This document shows, one piece after another, positions 18,966 through 32,094 of a stretch of 64,000 nucleotides of DNA. Position 1 is the stretch's first letter, and each line of letters begins with the position of its first letter. Position numbers and translations under genes: made by a program. Origin of the DNA: Isoetes taiwanensis (taxonomy: Eukaryota; Streptophyta; Lycopodiopsida; Isoetales; Isoetaceae); contig JAJEKV010000024.1 of the NCBI GenBank assembly GCA_021234155.1, forward strand, positions 13,988,913 to 14,052,912, written 5' to 3'. The notes below the pieces were generated by a model, which did no database searches, had not been told where the DNA came from, and was given only the letters and a program-made list of their open reading frames with translations.

Positions 18966-21030
18966 CTACAATGTGGAGGGTTCTTTCCCAGACTGCTGCT
19001 TTGAACTGCTCTTTCCGAGGGGACGCCAGGTAAGACATATATAGTTTATCTGCGGGACCAAAGCCTCAGGCTGCATCTCCGCATTCCTGAACACCTTCAT
19101 ACGTCGTCGCTTCCAAATGAGCCACAACAACCAGGTTTTACACAAATGAAAGGCCAAACTCTGAAGCTGGGACCACCTGTTAAGGGTACACCCCCAAAAG
19201 AACCTCTTGAATATGGAGCGAGGTATGGAAGAGGCGCTGGACCCACTGCCATGCCGGCTGGATCTCTGAGCAAAGAAACATGCAATGTTCCAGAGTCTCC
19301 ACACAGGCACCACACATAGGACACAGGTCGCTGATCCGCGGGTTGATCCTGTGCACCCACGTGTTCACCCTCAAGGAACGGTGCACAATCTGCGACAACA
19401 GGATCCGGATCTTGGGGGGGTGAGATTGGATTCCACACCCATTTCCAGATATAGGCTCAATCATCCCCCGACACCTGAAGACTCCACCCGTCCGGGGGAG
19501 GCAACACATCCTGAATCGCCAAAAGCCCATAACAGGATTTCACGAAATTTGAGGGATCTACTTCCGGGTGACACTTCCACACACGTCCTGAGACCTGCGG
19601 AGGGTGCAACAGCAAAGCATTAGCCACCTGCGCCCAGATAGCACAGTCCCGTTCCTGAAGCTGAAATTTATGGCGAAAAAGCTGCCAGGGTGCCAACTGC
19701 CCGTCAATATACCATTCCGCCACCGTCAATACCCCGCACTGCGTCCATCTAAGCTGAACTCGGGGATCAACGGAGGCTGCCAGAACCACAGGTGTGCGTG
19801 GTCCGAGCGGGATCCACCAAGGCGATGCCTCCAACTGAATGCACCTAGTGGCGTCAATGGAAAACAGCGGACGGACCTGCTCCCAGGCTCACAGGAGCCC
19901 CTTCAGAAATGGAGAGGCATGAGCATACGGCCTGATATCCACGAACAACGCCCAAGGAAGCCGCACAGGCACGGACGCCTTGCGAAAAACTATCGAGTGA
20001 GACAACGACTGATGAAGCAAGACCATGCCCGGGGAGTCGAGTGCATTCTCAAGAATGGCAAAGACAAACTTGGACAAAAGGACCTTGCCATGCAACGAGA
20101 GGTCAAAGAAGTCAAGTCCACCCCCAGCCTTGGGGCGCACACACTTCCACCAGGCCACCTTCACGACCGCCCCTTCCTCATTGCCTCCCCATACGAAATT
20201 ACGAACCATAGAGGAGATTTCCCGCACCTTGCTTTCTGGCGCCAGGATGATGGAGGCCATATAAATATGAGTCGAACATAAGACAGACTTCGCCACTGTG
20301 ACCCTGCCAGCCATGGACAGCTTCCCCCCCTTCCACAATTGAGGTGCCGCCGCAATCCCACCAGAATGTCCTCCCACACAGCTGATGCTGAGATGTCGAT
20401 GCCGAACGGGATGCCCAAAAGCCTAGAGCACGTGCCCGGTGGCTGCATTCGCCAAGGAAATTGGGACACCAGCACAGGCATGGGATCAGCTATCGGCCAC
20501 AATGCTGAGCACTTCGTCCAATTCATGAGGCAGCCAGAAGCAAGGGAGAATGTATCCAGCAGCTCCTTCGCGTTTAACAGATTCCCCTCATCAGCCTGCA
20601 GGAAGAGGAACGAATCATCCGCGTACTGACTCCCAATCTGCTGTGACCCGTCTGCCATTCTCAGCCCCTCCACCACACTCGCCTCCACTGCGGAAGTCAA
20701 CAACTGCGAGAGGGCCTCCGCTACAATGGTGAAGAGGAAGGGCGCCAAAAGGCATCCCTGGCGAACTCCACGCCAATATCGGAGATGACTCACCGTGACA
20801 CAGGTGGGTGGCTTTGGCGGACATTAAGAGCTTCATAGCCACTGCCGTAAAGGTCTCCCCACATCCAAAGGCTAACATCATCCTTTTCAAGAACGTCCAC
20901 CGAACACTATCATAGGCCTTTCCGATGTCCTGTTCTGCGCGCCCAGTGAATGCCTTCGAATGCCGCTGCTACATTGCTAAGAATCTGCCTGCCCGGAATG
21001 AAACCCGACTGCATGGGACTAATGGTCTCT
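18966..21030 (-). pseudogene. LINE-A reverse transcriptase, downstream part
   Basis: Minus-strand frames read in order GVRQGCLLAPFLFTIVAEALS (RT motif B; canonical GVRQGCPLAP), SQYADDSFLFL (motif C, YADD), LSMAGRVTVAKSV and VRNFVWGGNEEGAVVKVAWWKC (thumb). A zinc-finger-like C-terminal region follows (DLCPMCGACVETLEHCMFLC). At least three frame changes separate them, so the copy is dead. The YADD box and CCHC tail are typical of plant L1-type RTs that prime at nicked chromosomal DNA. Confidence 0.85.
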
Positions 21031-21084
21031 TTCAAGACAACTTGCAGTCTCAGCGAAAGTGCCTTTGCAATAATTTTGTATACT

Positions 21085-23580
21085 TGTTGAAGGTGTTCCT
21101 GGCAAAACCTTCAACCTCAGTGGTTTAGAACCTCCAGGTTGCTTAAGGCAACCACTCTGAGTGCAAAGATTCTAGAAAGAATCACAAAAGATCACTAGGA
21201 GTGTGTTTCCCTGAAGAGAAAAAAGTCTGCTTCACAAAATCTCTTGCAGAATGTGATCTATGAAGCTATGGGTGTGGATATCACTCCTTGATGTGCTCAA
21301 CACTTGACACTAACAGACTGCAAAAGCTCAGCAAGGTCGAAGTAGGCTAGATGGGCGAGATTCAAATCACTGACCCAGTCAATTTTTGGTCAATATCCCT
21401 GACAGAGAGCTGATATTTGGAACTCGATATTGGTGATGAATTTTTTGGAACTATCAACTCTATCTCTCTCAGATTTGTCTGCACACCAGGGGCCAACTAT
21501 TCTTTTTGACCAGAAGGGATCCAATTTTTTCTTTTGATAATTCTTAGCCTAAGACTGTAAGAAGAAAATGTTCTTGAAAGATAATGTTTTGTAAGGGTCA
21601 ACTGTACGTGCATCTAATGCTGCCTACTTCCACATACTTTGTTTGACAGGATTGAAGTTCAAACATTGGCTCTCCCATGCTCCACACTTGTTGTACAATA
21701 CCTCATGTCCTAACAATGCCAGCTTTCCATTGCAATGCAGGGGTTTGGCTTTTGCACTTTCTAAGGGTTTGTGACACAGGTAGACAACACACAGCTAACA
21801 ATATGCATGGGCGCTAGATGCTCAAGCTATGACAATAAAGCTATGACAATTTTTGCTGTTTTGGAAAAGATCACAAAGCAACTCAAACAAATTGCTGCAA
21901 AGGTCAGATTTTCAATTAAATCAGTCACTCAGAAGATACAATATAACATCCCAAGCTCAGGGTCTTGGGCACAGGATCAAATAGGTGCACATAAAAATCC
22001 AGAGAATTAAGTCAATAATCCGGATCAAAGGTAAACATAGGAGGTCAGGATCAAGCTCCAGGTTGTCAAGCCGGTCCTTCTTCAAAGCCAAAAAATTTTC
22101 TTTGCCTTCAAGCCCTCGAAACTCTTCTGTGCAAAAAATCCCCTTTTGTAGAATGTATTGTTCCGTTGAAATCTTCATCATTTCCTTCAAATCTTCTGTC
22201 TTTTAGCCCGCACTAAGCATTCATGGCATTAAACATGATGATTCGGCCAGTTTAGGTGATGAATTAATGGTTTGTTAGGTCGATTTGAACAGATCTTGGC
22301 ATTTTCCAGGTTTAGGTTTTTGGCAGTTCGAAGAGAAATATCCCACATGCCTAATTCAATTTAGCAGACAAAGTATATAAGGCTTAAAAAATCGATTTCT
22401 TCTGATTATTGCGTGCAGTGTCCACGTGGGATTCGGTACCTCCACCGCCCCACACGCCCGGATGCTCCACGCGGCAGGGGGGAATTGGCTTGGAAGAGAA
22501 ATTAGGCTGGGGGGGTAGATAGGAAAAAATTTTTTGCACCCCTTAAACCCTATGGCACGATTCCCTAGAAAACATATACCATGCCTAAAATAAGGCCTTT
22601 CTTCAAAATTCTTTTTTCCTAGGGGAATCTTTTTTTGTGCCCTATAATATTCTGGGATCTTTTTTCATCATAGAGCTCTTTGGAATTTGGAGAAAAGTTT
22701 GGGGAGTGGATGAGGTGGCATTTGAAAGAGATGACATGGCTAGGTAGTATGACATGGCAAATGGGAATGATGACGTGTCAGCCCACTTGAATTTGAAAAT
22801 TCTCTCTAGTCAAAATTTTTAGAATGATGTGGAGATGATGTGTGTGAATGATGAGGTGTCAAAGGTGATGTGGCAACAATGATATTTTGAAATGAATTTT
22901 GATTTGAATGAGAGTTTGAGATGAAAAGGATAAAATGGTGATGAGTGTGATGTGTGTAGTAAGGTGTAGAGGGACTTGGCACATCTAGTGCTCATTAGGA
23001 AGCCAAAAATTTTGTGGAGCATCTTTGAGGCATCTTTGAGGCATATTTGAATTTTGAGCATTTCCCTTAGGGATTTTGCAAGCCTCTCTACATTTTGCTC
23101 AAGTTGCATGGAATGTTGACTTCATAAGCAAAGTTATGACTGAGTCAAGTCTCTCTTGAATTAGTGGATGATGAAGCAAGTGGGTGTCTTATGAAGGTGT
23201 ATTTTGACTAGAAAGAACTTTCAAGGTCAAGTTTGACTTTGGGAGGTGTATGAAGAGGGAGCCAAGGTTCAATGCTATTTGGGATGGTGGAGTGGATAAG
23301 GATGGAAATCAAAAAAATGCCAAAGATGCCAAGCTCATAAATGATCACATACCATGGAATGCTCTTCAAGGGGTCTTCTTTCTCTTCTTCTCTACACTTC
23401 CTATGCTTGTTTGACCTTTTGTATCTCTTGAGTGACTTGAGTCAATTGTCCTTCCTTTGCTCTTCAAACTTGAATGTATGCTAGTGAAGCATTCTCCTAA
23501 TATCTTGCAAATTGAACCAAACTAATAGGATTAGTGCTGACATATGCTTGGCTCTTACATGCTGCCATAGCATGGCAGCA
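21085..23580 (-). repeat. Gypsy-1 3' LTR
   Basis: 2496 bp. It contains TATATAAGG near 22373, a TATA-like word on either strand, and long AT-rich and GATG-rich tracts. It has no gene of its own. Small open frames inside are shared with the other LTR and are not supported as genes. Confidence 0.93.
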
Positions 23581-24269
23581 TTATGCCAAACAAAAAGAGA
23601 AGGCTGGTCTTCCAGCCCCTTTTGACTAGCTGCTTGATAACTCTTGACATGTTCTCCAGCCAGTTGCCAATATGAGAATATGGTTGGCAACTCAATGACC
23701 TGCATATGGATTGGAAGGTGATAGATTTGATATTATGAACGTGCATATGATGCTACTTTCAGATGAACCTGCATGGAAAATAAATCTCTTTAGTTATGAG
23801 AAGGCTGCGGGATGGTGGTATGGCCAGACTTGGGAAATTTATTGGCAATGTAGGAGGGCTTTCTGATGCAATGAGGTCAACTCTTGATCGGATGACGGAT
23901 GGAGATAAACATAGGAATGCACCGCATGTGAAGATAAAGCTTGTTAGTATGAGTGAGTTCTTTGGTGTGGAGGCAATGTCGGCAAGAACTCGGATGATGA
24001 AGATCAATGTAGTGCAATGGAAGAGATGTGTAAAAGACATGCTCAGATGCACCTGCATGGAACTATGATCATTAGTATCAATTCACTCCCTCAGTTGATC
24101 ACAATCTGCATAGCAACACTTATAAATTCATTGATACACAAATAACAACTCTAAAGCAGAACTACACTTCATGGGAGACGGGCCTAAAGCGGTCTAGCTT
24201 TAACCCTATGTACTAACTAAACCTAGCTACATCTTACCACGGAGATTTGGGTTGAGCAGAACAAGGGCA

Positions 24270-27192
24270 ACATGTTGTTGCCAATACCTTTTAGGTGCAC
24301 AATGTTGATAGGGTTCATCAATTCTACGCCATCAGCAATATCCTTCACCAATATGAATCCTTGCCATTTGTCCCTATTACTTCAAATGGTCCCTCCCAAA
24401 GATTTTCGAACTTTGTTGCCATATCTTCCCTTGCTTTGTTCCACTTTAACACTAACTCTCCTTCTTTCAAGACTCCCTGTAATTTATGTGCTTTGCTTTG
24501 AAGGCTGCAATATCCTTGGCCTTTTTCCTCATTATTGCATTCTCAAAACCTCATATCTATGCTCCTCAAGCTCGCATCAATCTCACAAATCTGTCTTTTT
24601 TAGAGCATCATCCATTTCCAAATTTATTTGATAGGCCCGGAAAGTGATGGAAGCTCTAATTCTATAGGCAATACTTGATTCTATCCCATACACCAAACTG
24701 AAAGGGGTGTGCTTTGTAGCCACTTTGATTGTAGTTCACGTATGCCCAAAGTGCATCATGAAGTTTTAAATGCCAATCCTTTTTGAAACACTGATGGTCT
24801 TCTTCAGGATTGATTTGAGAGTTTTATTGGTTGACTCTGCCTGGCCATTTCCCTGAGGGTAATAGGATGAACTCTTGGTGTGTTTGACTTTCAAGGTGGC
24901 TAGAAGTAATGCAATTGCATGGTTGATGAATTGGCTGCCTCTATCAGAAACAATTTTGAAAGGGATACCAAACCGCGAGATATTTTCATGTAGAAACCTT
25001 TGCAAATTGGCTTGGGCATTGGCTTCTCTCAAAGGAATTGCCTCTGCCCATTTGGTAAAGTAATCAGTGGCAACTAATATAAACTGGTGTTGAGCTGAGG
25101 AAGGTGGGTCTATGGGGCCTATAAAATCCAGCCCCCACATTTGGAAAGGTCCAGGGGAAATTATGGCAGTCAGGGCAGCTGGTTGCAAGGTTCTTTTGCC
25201 AAAAATCTGGCATTTATGGCAGCATTTTATAGCTTCATAACAATCCTTAAAAAGAGTAGGCCAAAAGTAACCTGACCTTAAAATCTTTTTTGCAGTTGTG
25301 TCTGCTGCAAAGTGTCCTCCACAAACTCCCTCATGACACGCCTCAATTATCATTCTAGCCTCTTCTTTATCCACACATCTCAGCAAGACTCCTTCCTTAT
25401 CAACTTTGCATAGGATCCCTTCAATTAGCCTGAACTTCTTGCACTTGTCCCTAAATCTCCTTTCTTGACTGCCACTCAAGTTCTTAGGTAACTCATTGCT
25501 TTCCAAATAGTTTCTGATGTCAAATTGCCAATCAATGTTTTCTGCATCAACAGAGATCAAGTTTGTTAGATTGTCATCAACACACAAACCATCTTGATCT
25601 TCATGCTCAAACAACACAAGTGGAAGATAGGAGCTGGGATTCTCGATCAACTTTACCACCTTTACAGTAATATCATAAGCTTGGATCTTACAAGCCCACC
25701 TGCACAATTTGGCCTTTGGCTGCTTTTTTGCAAATAGGAGTGAAAAAGGATTTTGCCTCATGAACACTTGCACCTGATTGTTTTGCAGAAGATGTCCTTG
25801 CCTCTCTATTAAAAACATCAGGGCTGCTGCACTTTTCTCCAACCTGGGATATCTAATCTCAGTATCAGACCACATCTTGCTTGCAAAAGTAATCACATGA
25901 TCCCCTTGTAGCAGTGCCAAACCAATTGCTTTCTTTGTCACACTGATGTAAGCTTTGAAGGGCTTCTCTAGATCAGGAGGTTTTAGCAGGATAGATTTGC
26001 AAATGGCATCAATGATTTTGTCAAAAGAATTTTGGCATTGCTCATCCCAATCTACTAGGATGTGTTTGCTTTCATTTTTGGAGAACTTCCCAACCTTTGT
26101 GAGGCTGGAGATTGGGCTTATGGTGTGGGAAAAATGAGGGACATACATTCTCAAGAAGCTGGTCATCCCTATGAAGCTTTTTAACTTTGTTTGAGGGTTT
26201 TTGGAGGTGTCAATTTCCTTAGGGCTTCAATCTTACTGTCAGATATTTGAATTCCTGCTGTAGATACTACATGCCCAAGCAATTCTCCTTTTGATGATAA
26301 AAAAACACACTTTTTGGGGTTCAAACTCACTCCTCCCTTTCTACACAAGTCAAACAACATGGTTAGCATATCAAAATGTCTTTCCAGAGAAGTTCCCAAA
26401 CAAAGATCATCCAAAAATACACGAAAAATGTTAGCTGGCATTTCTTTAAAAATTGCATCCATGGCTCTTTGGAATGTTGCAGAAGCATTCATCAATCCAA
26501 ATGGCATTCTTTTCATGGCAAATGTTCCCCAAGGTGTGATGAATGAAGTTTTTGGCTGATCATCTTCCTTGATGCTTATCTGATTAAAACCTGAAAAGCC
26601 ATCTAAGAATGAGTAAATCTCTTTCCCTGCTACAGCATGCAACACCTCTTCCAGAAATGGCAAAGGGTAACAATCTTTGACAGTGGCTTTGTTTAAATCT
26701 CTATAGTCTATGCAGATCCTAATGGCCTTGTTTTTCTTTTTCAGCGGGGAACAATGCAAGATAGCCACTCAGGGTTCACAATTTCAGTAATCACACCTGC
26801 ATCTTTCATTTTGTATAATTCTTCCTTGATTAAACCTAATAGAGAAGCATTGATTCTTCTTAGCTTTTGTATAACAGGTTTCATATACCTCCCTTTATCT
26901 TAATTTCAAATTCACAAATGCTTTTGTCAATTCCCACCAGCTCATCATAATCCCAAGCAAAGATATCCTTCCAATCATCAAAAAATTTGGTAACCAAAGC
27001 ATTATCCTCTTCTCTGAACAAATCTCCAACATATAACACCCTATCTAGACCCTTCTTATTGACCTTGACTTCCCTTACCTGTTTGTCTTCACTTGCATTG
27101 ATTACCGGGATGGGGTATAGCTGTTCTTGCATCTCTCCTCTCAAGTTCCTCCTCTTGAATTGCTCCCTCAGCCAAATGTTCCAGTAGCACAC
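24270..27192 (-). pseudogene. Gypsy-1 Pol (RT, RNase H, integrase), with frame breaks
   Basis: RT is at 26181-26768 (RICIDYRDLNKATVKDCYPLPF; FMAKRMPFGL-type region; catalytic FLDD instead of YxDD in VFLDDL). RNase H and integrase are at 24766-26166, with zinc finger H-H-C-C (CHEGVCGGHFAADT, CHKCQIFG) and core D-D-E (MWGLDFIGPI, VSDRGSQFI, GNGQAESTNK). Remaining integrase C-terminal codons (LVYGIESSIAYRIR) are at about 24600-24720 in another frame. A separate frame at 26881-27192 holds the linker before RT. The breaks near 24766, 26170 and 26770-26880 make the copy non-autonomous unless they are sequence errors. Confidence 0.9.
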
Positions 27193-27429
27193 TTCTGCAC
27201 AATGAGTTCCGCTTCACCATTTTGCTCCTTGGAACATGGCAGAGTTCCTGTGTATCAAAATCCTTCCGGTTCAAAAGATGGCTTGATTTTTGAGCTGCAA
27301 CATGTCTTCATTCTTGGCCACGATATTCTCTCGATATTTGCCTGCAGACAAGCCGAGAGTCTCCAAAGATGATTACATTCCCGATGTTTAGATTTTTGCT
27401 TCTTGAAGACCCGCAATCAATGCCTTGTA

Positions 27430-29553
27430 TTACGCCATATTAGAAGTGACATTAGGATAAATTCTTCCTACTTTAGCCAAAGAACTTTGTTGGAAGCATC
27501 CTTGAGAATAGCGAGAAGATGCCACATTAAGCCTTTTGGAAACACCACCATCAAACCATAAATAAGCAAAATTGCTCACCCTGGTTGAAGCTAACTCCTT
27601 TGAGATTTTTATGCTAGACTCCAACTCTACTGTATCCAGTTCAAATTCTCCACATGGATGTGATATCAACATTTCTTCTTCAATGAAATTCATGCTTTCA
27701 AACTCTCCTAACTTATTATACAATGTTACCTTTTTCTTGCCATTTGAGATGGTACATTCTCCTTTTGACCACACAGGCCTAGCATCTACTGTAGAAAGCC
27801 ACCTTCTGCCCAAAAGTAAGTCATATATATCTGATTTGTCCCCTATTCCTTCAAAAGCAACCACAACAAAGTTAGCTGCAACCATTATTCCTTCAACATC
27901 AATAGGCACATTGCTAACTATTCCCACTGGATTGATTTTAGAGTTAGAGAAAGATTTCAAGATCATTGGAGCCTTCTTGTCTATTTCTAGACCACATAGT
28001 CTCATGACATGGTGTGGCATCACGTTCAAGGGTGATCCTCCATCTAGCAGAACTTTGGTTAATATTTCTCCTTCCATTTTAGCAACATAAGTGAAAGCTC
28101 CAGGATCATTATCATCCTGAGTGAGCATGTGCTCATCAATGTGGTTTGTCAGGGCAAACTCATCTTCCTTAGTAAGATTGAGCACCTTCCTTCTGTAAGA
28201 AGGGGCTATCTTGAGCAGGGTCAGCAAATCTACACAGATTTTAAAATTCTTCAATAAATATTCAAAATCCTCACACTCTTTTTCCTTCTTGACGAATTTT
28301 TGAGCAGGAGGAGGAGGCACAGCCACTGCTTGCTCAGCATCTTTATGTTTCAAGATCTCAGCTTCCTCAGGTGCTAGTTCTTTCTCTTTGGCATTATTCA
28401 TCCTTCTGGTGTGGACAGCCATAATCTCCTCTTGCTCTTCAACTTCCTGCACAAACCTTATAGATGCACTTGGTTCACCAATTTTAGATTTTTCTTGTCT
28501 GGCAAAATATTCTTTGACACTGCACCTATCCTCATAATGTCCTACAGCCTTACAAAATTCACACACAAGGCATTCTTTACCAAAGTGACCTCTTTTTCCA
28601 CACTTAGTACATGGCCTATACCAGCAATAATCAGAAGAGTGAGTATCTCTAAAGCAATGTACACATGGGGGGTAAGTTTTCTTTTCAAATTTTGAGCTCT
28701 TCAACTCTTGCAGTTGTTTAGTTACCTCAACCAGTGCCTCAGATACCTTGGTGATCTCTGCCCTTACATCTGCTGCAGGAGCCTCATCATCTTCCATCTT
28801 AACCTTTTTCTTTTCCTTTTGGATAGCATAGACAGGTACAGGTGCTGATCCCATACACTCCTGCTCATAATCTGGAAAAAAAGGATCACTTGGTGAGTGT
28901 ATGTCATCTGGCAAGTATGATATCATATCAGCAATTTCAGTAGCTTTGGTGAAAGCCTTGTGTATTGTATCAAATCCCTCCTGTTTTTGGATCTTTAAAA
29001 GCTTTCTGTGTATTCTTGGTCTGCTGCTTAATCCCCTGATAAAAGAAGCCACTAGATGCAATGTATGGTTAGGAACATGATTGATTTGGCATTTGACAAG
29101 ATAGTGATTGAATCTTTCAACATACTGTTGCACACTTTCACCATGTTTGATGCGAAAAGTTTGCAACTCAAATATTAAATCTTGGGGGTCCAAGACTCTT
29201 CCAAACCTTGCTAGAAACTTTTTTACCAGTTCTTCCCAAGAATTGGTGCCTAAACCTATAACATATTCTAACCAAGCCCTTACCTCATCATTCTTGAAAC
29301 ACTTCTTATCAGAAAACTTACAGCCTTTTTTGTGACCATATTCTTGATAGTATTCTTCAAAAGTCTTGAGGAAATTGTTGGCATTCATGCTCGGATCAAA
29401 AACAGGGACTGGAGTAGGCACATTTAACTCAAAGTATTGATAAGGCATGCCTGCAGTTGCTTGTATGGTGACAGAGGTGTAGCAAAGTAGCTTCATGATT
29501 ATCCCTGTGTCTCGGTAGGGCTCGGATGTCTCATTAACTCTTCTTGGTGCCAT
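27430..29553 (-). CDS. Gypsy-1 Gag-protease
   Basis: The start at 29553 (MAPRRVNETSEP) lies just inside the LTR; the frame is open into the LTR. The retrotrans_gag region is WEELVKKFLARFG...LQTFRIKHGESVQQYVERFNHYL. A double zinc-knuckle-like stretch follows (CTKCGKRGHFGKEC, CEFCKAVGHYEDRC). The protease region VLLDGGSPLNVMP...DLLLGRRWL ends the frame. The active site reads DGGS rather than the usual DSGA/DTGA. It makes the virus-like particle protein and the processing enzyme. About 708 codons with no internal stop. Confidence 0.88.
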   Translation of the reverse strand: MAPRRVNETSEPYRDTGIIMKLLCYTSVTIQATAGMPYQYFELNVPTPVPVFDPSMNANNFLKTFEEYYQEYGHKKGCKFSDKKCFKNDEVRAWLEYVIGLGTNSWEELVKKFLARFGRVLDPQDLIFELQTFRIKHGESVQQYVERFNHYLVKCQINHVPNHTLHLVASFIRGLSSRPRIHRKLLKIQKQEGFDTIHKAFTKATEIADMISYLPDDIHSPSDPFFPDYEQECMGSAPVPVYAIQKEKKKVKMEDDEAPAADVRAEITKVSEALVEVTKQLQELKSSKFEKKTYPPCVHCFRDTHSSDYCWYRPCTKCGKRGHFGKECLVCEFCKAVGHYEDRCSVKEYFARQEKSKIGEPSASIRFVQEVEEQEEIMAVHTRRMNNAKEKELAPEEAEILKHKDAEQAVAVPPPPAQKFVKKEKECEDFEYLLKNFKICVDLLTLLKIAPSYRRKVLNLTKEDEFALTNHIDEHMLTQDDNDPGAFTYVAKMEGEILTKVLLDGGSPLNVMPHHVMRLCGLEIDKKAPMILKSFSNSKINPVGIVSNVPIDVEGIMVAANFVVVAFEGIGDKSDIYDLLLGRRWLSTVDARPVWSKGECTISNGKKKVTLYNKLGEFESMNFIEEEMLISHPCGEFELDTVELESSIKISKELASTRVSNFAYLWFDGGVSKRLNVASSRYSQGCFQQSSLAKVGRIYPNVTSNMA

Positions 29554-29573
29554 GAGTCCAGATTCGGGAAGAA

Positions 29574-29594
29574 AATCTCGGTAGAACCTCCAAA
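29574..29594 (-). promoter_or_regulatory. Gypsy-1 primer-binding site candidate
   Basis: The minus strand reads TGGAGGTTCTACCGAGAT one to two bases inside the 5' LTR. It starts with TGG as expected for pairing with a CCA 3' end and resembles the complement of a tRNA-Gln 3' end. The tRNA assignment is from memory. Confidence 0.5.
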
Positions 29595-29595
29595 A

Positions 29596-32089
29596 TGTTG
29601 AAGGTGTTCTGGCAAAACCTTCAACCTCAAGTGGTTTAGAACCTCCGGGTTGCTTAAGGCAACCACTCGAAAAGTGCAAAGATTCCGTAAAGAATCACAA
29701 AAGATCACTAGGAGTGTGTTTCCCCCGAAGAGAAAAGTCCGCTTCACAAAATCTCTCTTTGAATGTGATCTATGAAGCTATGGGTGTGGATATCACTCCT
29801 TGATGTGCTCAACACTTGACACTAACAGACTGCAAAAGCTCAGCAAGGTCGAAGTAGGCTAGATGGGCGAGATTCAAATCATCGACCCGGTCAATTTTGG
29901 TCAATATCCCCAGCGGAGAGCTGATATTTGGAACTCGATATTGGTGACGAATTTTTTGGAACTATCAACTCTATCTCTCTCAGATTTGTCTGCACACCAG
30001 GGGCCAACTATTCTTTTTGACCAGAAGGGATCCAATTTTTTCTTTTGATAATTCTTAGCCTAAGACTGTAAGAAGAAAATGTTCTTGAAAGATAATGTTT
30101 TGTAAGGGTCAACTGTACGTGCATCTAATGCTGCCTACTTCCACATACTTTGTTTGACAGGATTGAAGTTCAAACATTGGCTCTCCCATGCTCCACACTT
30201 GTTGTACAATACCTCATGTCCTAACAATGCCAGCTTTCCATTGCAATGCAGGGGTTTGGCTTTTGCACTTTCTAAGGGTTTGTGACACAGGTAGACAACA
30301 CACAGCTAACAATATGCACGGGCGCTAGATGCTCAAGCTATGACAATAAAGCTATGACAATTTTTGCTGTTTTGGAAAAGATCACAAAGCAACTCAAACA
30401 AATTGCTGCAAAGGTCAGATTTTCAATTAAATCAGTCACTCAGAAGATACAATATAACATCCCAAGCTCAGGGTCTTGGGCACAGGATCAAATAGGTGCA
30501 CATAAAAATTCAGAGAATTAAGTCAATAATCCGGATCAAAGGTAAACATAGGAGGTCAGGATCAAGCTCCAGGTTGTCAAGCCGGTCCTTCTTCAAAGCC
30601 AAAAAATTTTCTTTGCCTTCAAGCCCTCGAAACTCTTCTGTGCGAAAAATCCCCTTTTGTAGAATGTACTGTTCCGTTGAAATCTTCATCATTTCCTTCA
30701 AATCTTCTGTCTTTTAGCCCGCACTAAGCATTCATGGCATTAAACATGATGATTCGGCCAGTTTAGGTGATGAATTAATGGTTTGTTAGGTCGATTTGAA
30801 CAGATCTTGGCATTTTCCAGGTTTAGGTTTTTGGCAGTTCGAAGAGAAATATCCCACATGCCTAATTTAATTTAGCAGACAAAGTATATAAGGCTTAAAA
30901 AATCGATTTCTTCTGATTATTGCGTGCAGTGTCCACGTGGGATTCGGTACCTCCACCCCCCCCACGCCCCGGATGCTCTGGCGGGGGAATTGGCTTGGAA
31001 GAGAAATTAGGGGGGGAGGGGTAGATAGGAAAACATTTTTTGCACCCCTTAAACCCTATGGCACGATTCCCTAGAAAACATATATCATGCCTAAAATAAG
31101 GCCTTTCTTCAAAATTCTTTTTTCCTAGGGGAATCTTTTTTTTTTGTGCCCTATAATATTACGGGATCTTTTTCATCATAGAGCTCTTTGGAATTTGGAG
31201 AAAAGTTTGGGGAGTGGATGAGGTGGCATTTGAAAGAGATGACATGGCTAGGTAGTATGACATGGCAAATGGGAATGATGACGTGTCAGCCCACTTGAAT
31301 TTGAAAATTCTCTCTAGTCAAAATTTTTTAGAATGATGTGGAGATGATGTGTGTGAATGATGAGGTGTCAAAGGTGATGTGGCAACAATGATATTTTGAA
31401 ATGAATTTTGATTTGAATGAGAGTTTGAGATGAAAAGGATAAAATGGTGATGAGTGTGATGTGTGTAGTAAGGTGTAGAGGGACTTGGCACATCTAGTGC
31501 TCATTAGGAAGCCAAAAATTTTGTGGAGCATCTTTGAGGCATCTTTGAGGCATATTTGAATTTTGAGCATTTCCCTTAGGGATTTTGCAAGCCTCTCTAC
31601 ATTTTGCTCAAGTTGCATGGAATGTTGACTTCATAAGCAAAGTTATGACTGAGTCAAGTCTCTCTTGAACTAGTGGATGATGAAGCAAGTGGGTGTCTTA
31701 TGAAGGTGTATTTTGACTAGAAAGAACTTTCAAGGTCAAGTTTGACTTTGGGAGGTGTATGAAGAGGGAGCCAAGGTTCAATGCTATTTGGGATGGTGGA
31801 GTGGATAAGGATGGAAATCAAAAAAATGCCAAAGATGCCAAGCTCATAAATGATCACATACCATGGAATGCTCTTCAAGGGGTCTTCTTTCTCTTCTTCT
31901 CTACACTTCCTATGCTTGTTTGACCTTTTGTATCTCTTGAGTGACTTGAGTCAATTGTCCTTCCTTTGCTCTTCAAACTTGAATGTATGCTAGTGAAGCA
32001 TTCTCCTAATATCTTGCAAATTGAACCAAACTGATAGGATTAGTGCTGACATATGCTTGGCTCTTACATGCTGCCATAGCATGGCAGCA
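29596..32089 (-). repeat. Gypsy-1 5' LTR
   Basis: 2494 bp, matching 21085-23580. Differences are concentrated in 29640-29960 and 30955-31010, where CAG/CTG in the other copy reads CGG/CCG here, with nearby small indels. Confidence 0.93.
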
Positions 32090-32094
32090 ATACT

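Larger units (their letters stand above)
21080..32094 (-). mobile_element. Gypsy-1, full-length Ty3/gypsy element with 2.5-kb LTRs
   Basis: LTRs at 21085-23580 (2496 bp) and 29596-32089 (2494 bp) begin TGTTGAAGG and end GGCAGCA. A 5-bp target duplication ATACT flanks them (21080-21084, 32090-32094). Gag-protease and pol lie between them on the minus strand. LTRs are nearly identical except in clusters that look like base-calling error. It sits inside LINE-A, so it is the younger insertion. Confidence 0.95.

Noticed and set aside
22819-23109. 96-codon minus-strand frame present twice (also 31328-31618)
   Set aside because: It lies within the LTRs of Gypsy-1; the duplication is explained by the LTR pair and no domain is recognised.
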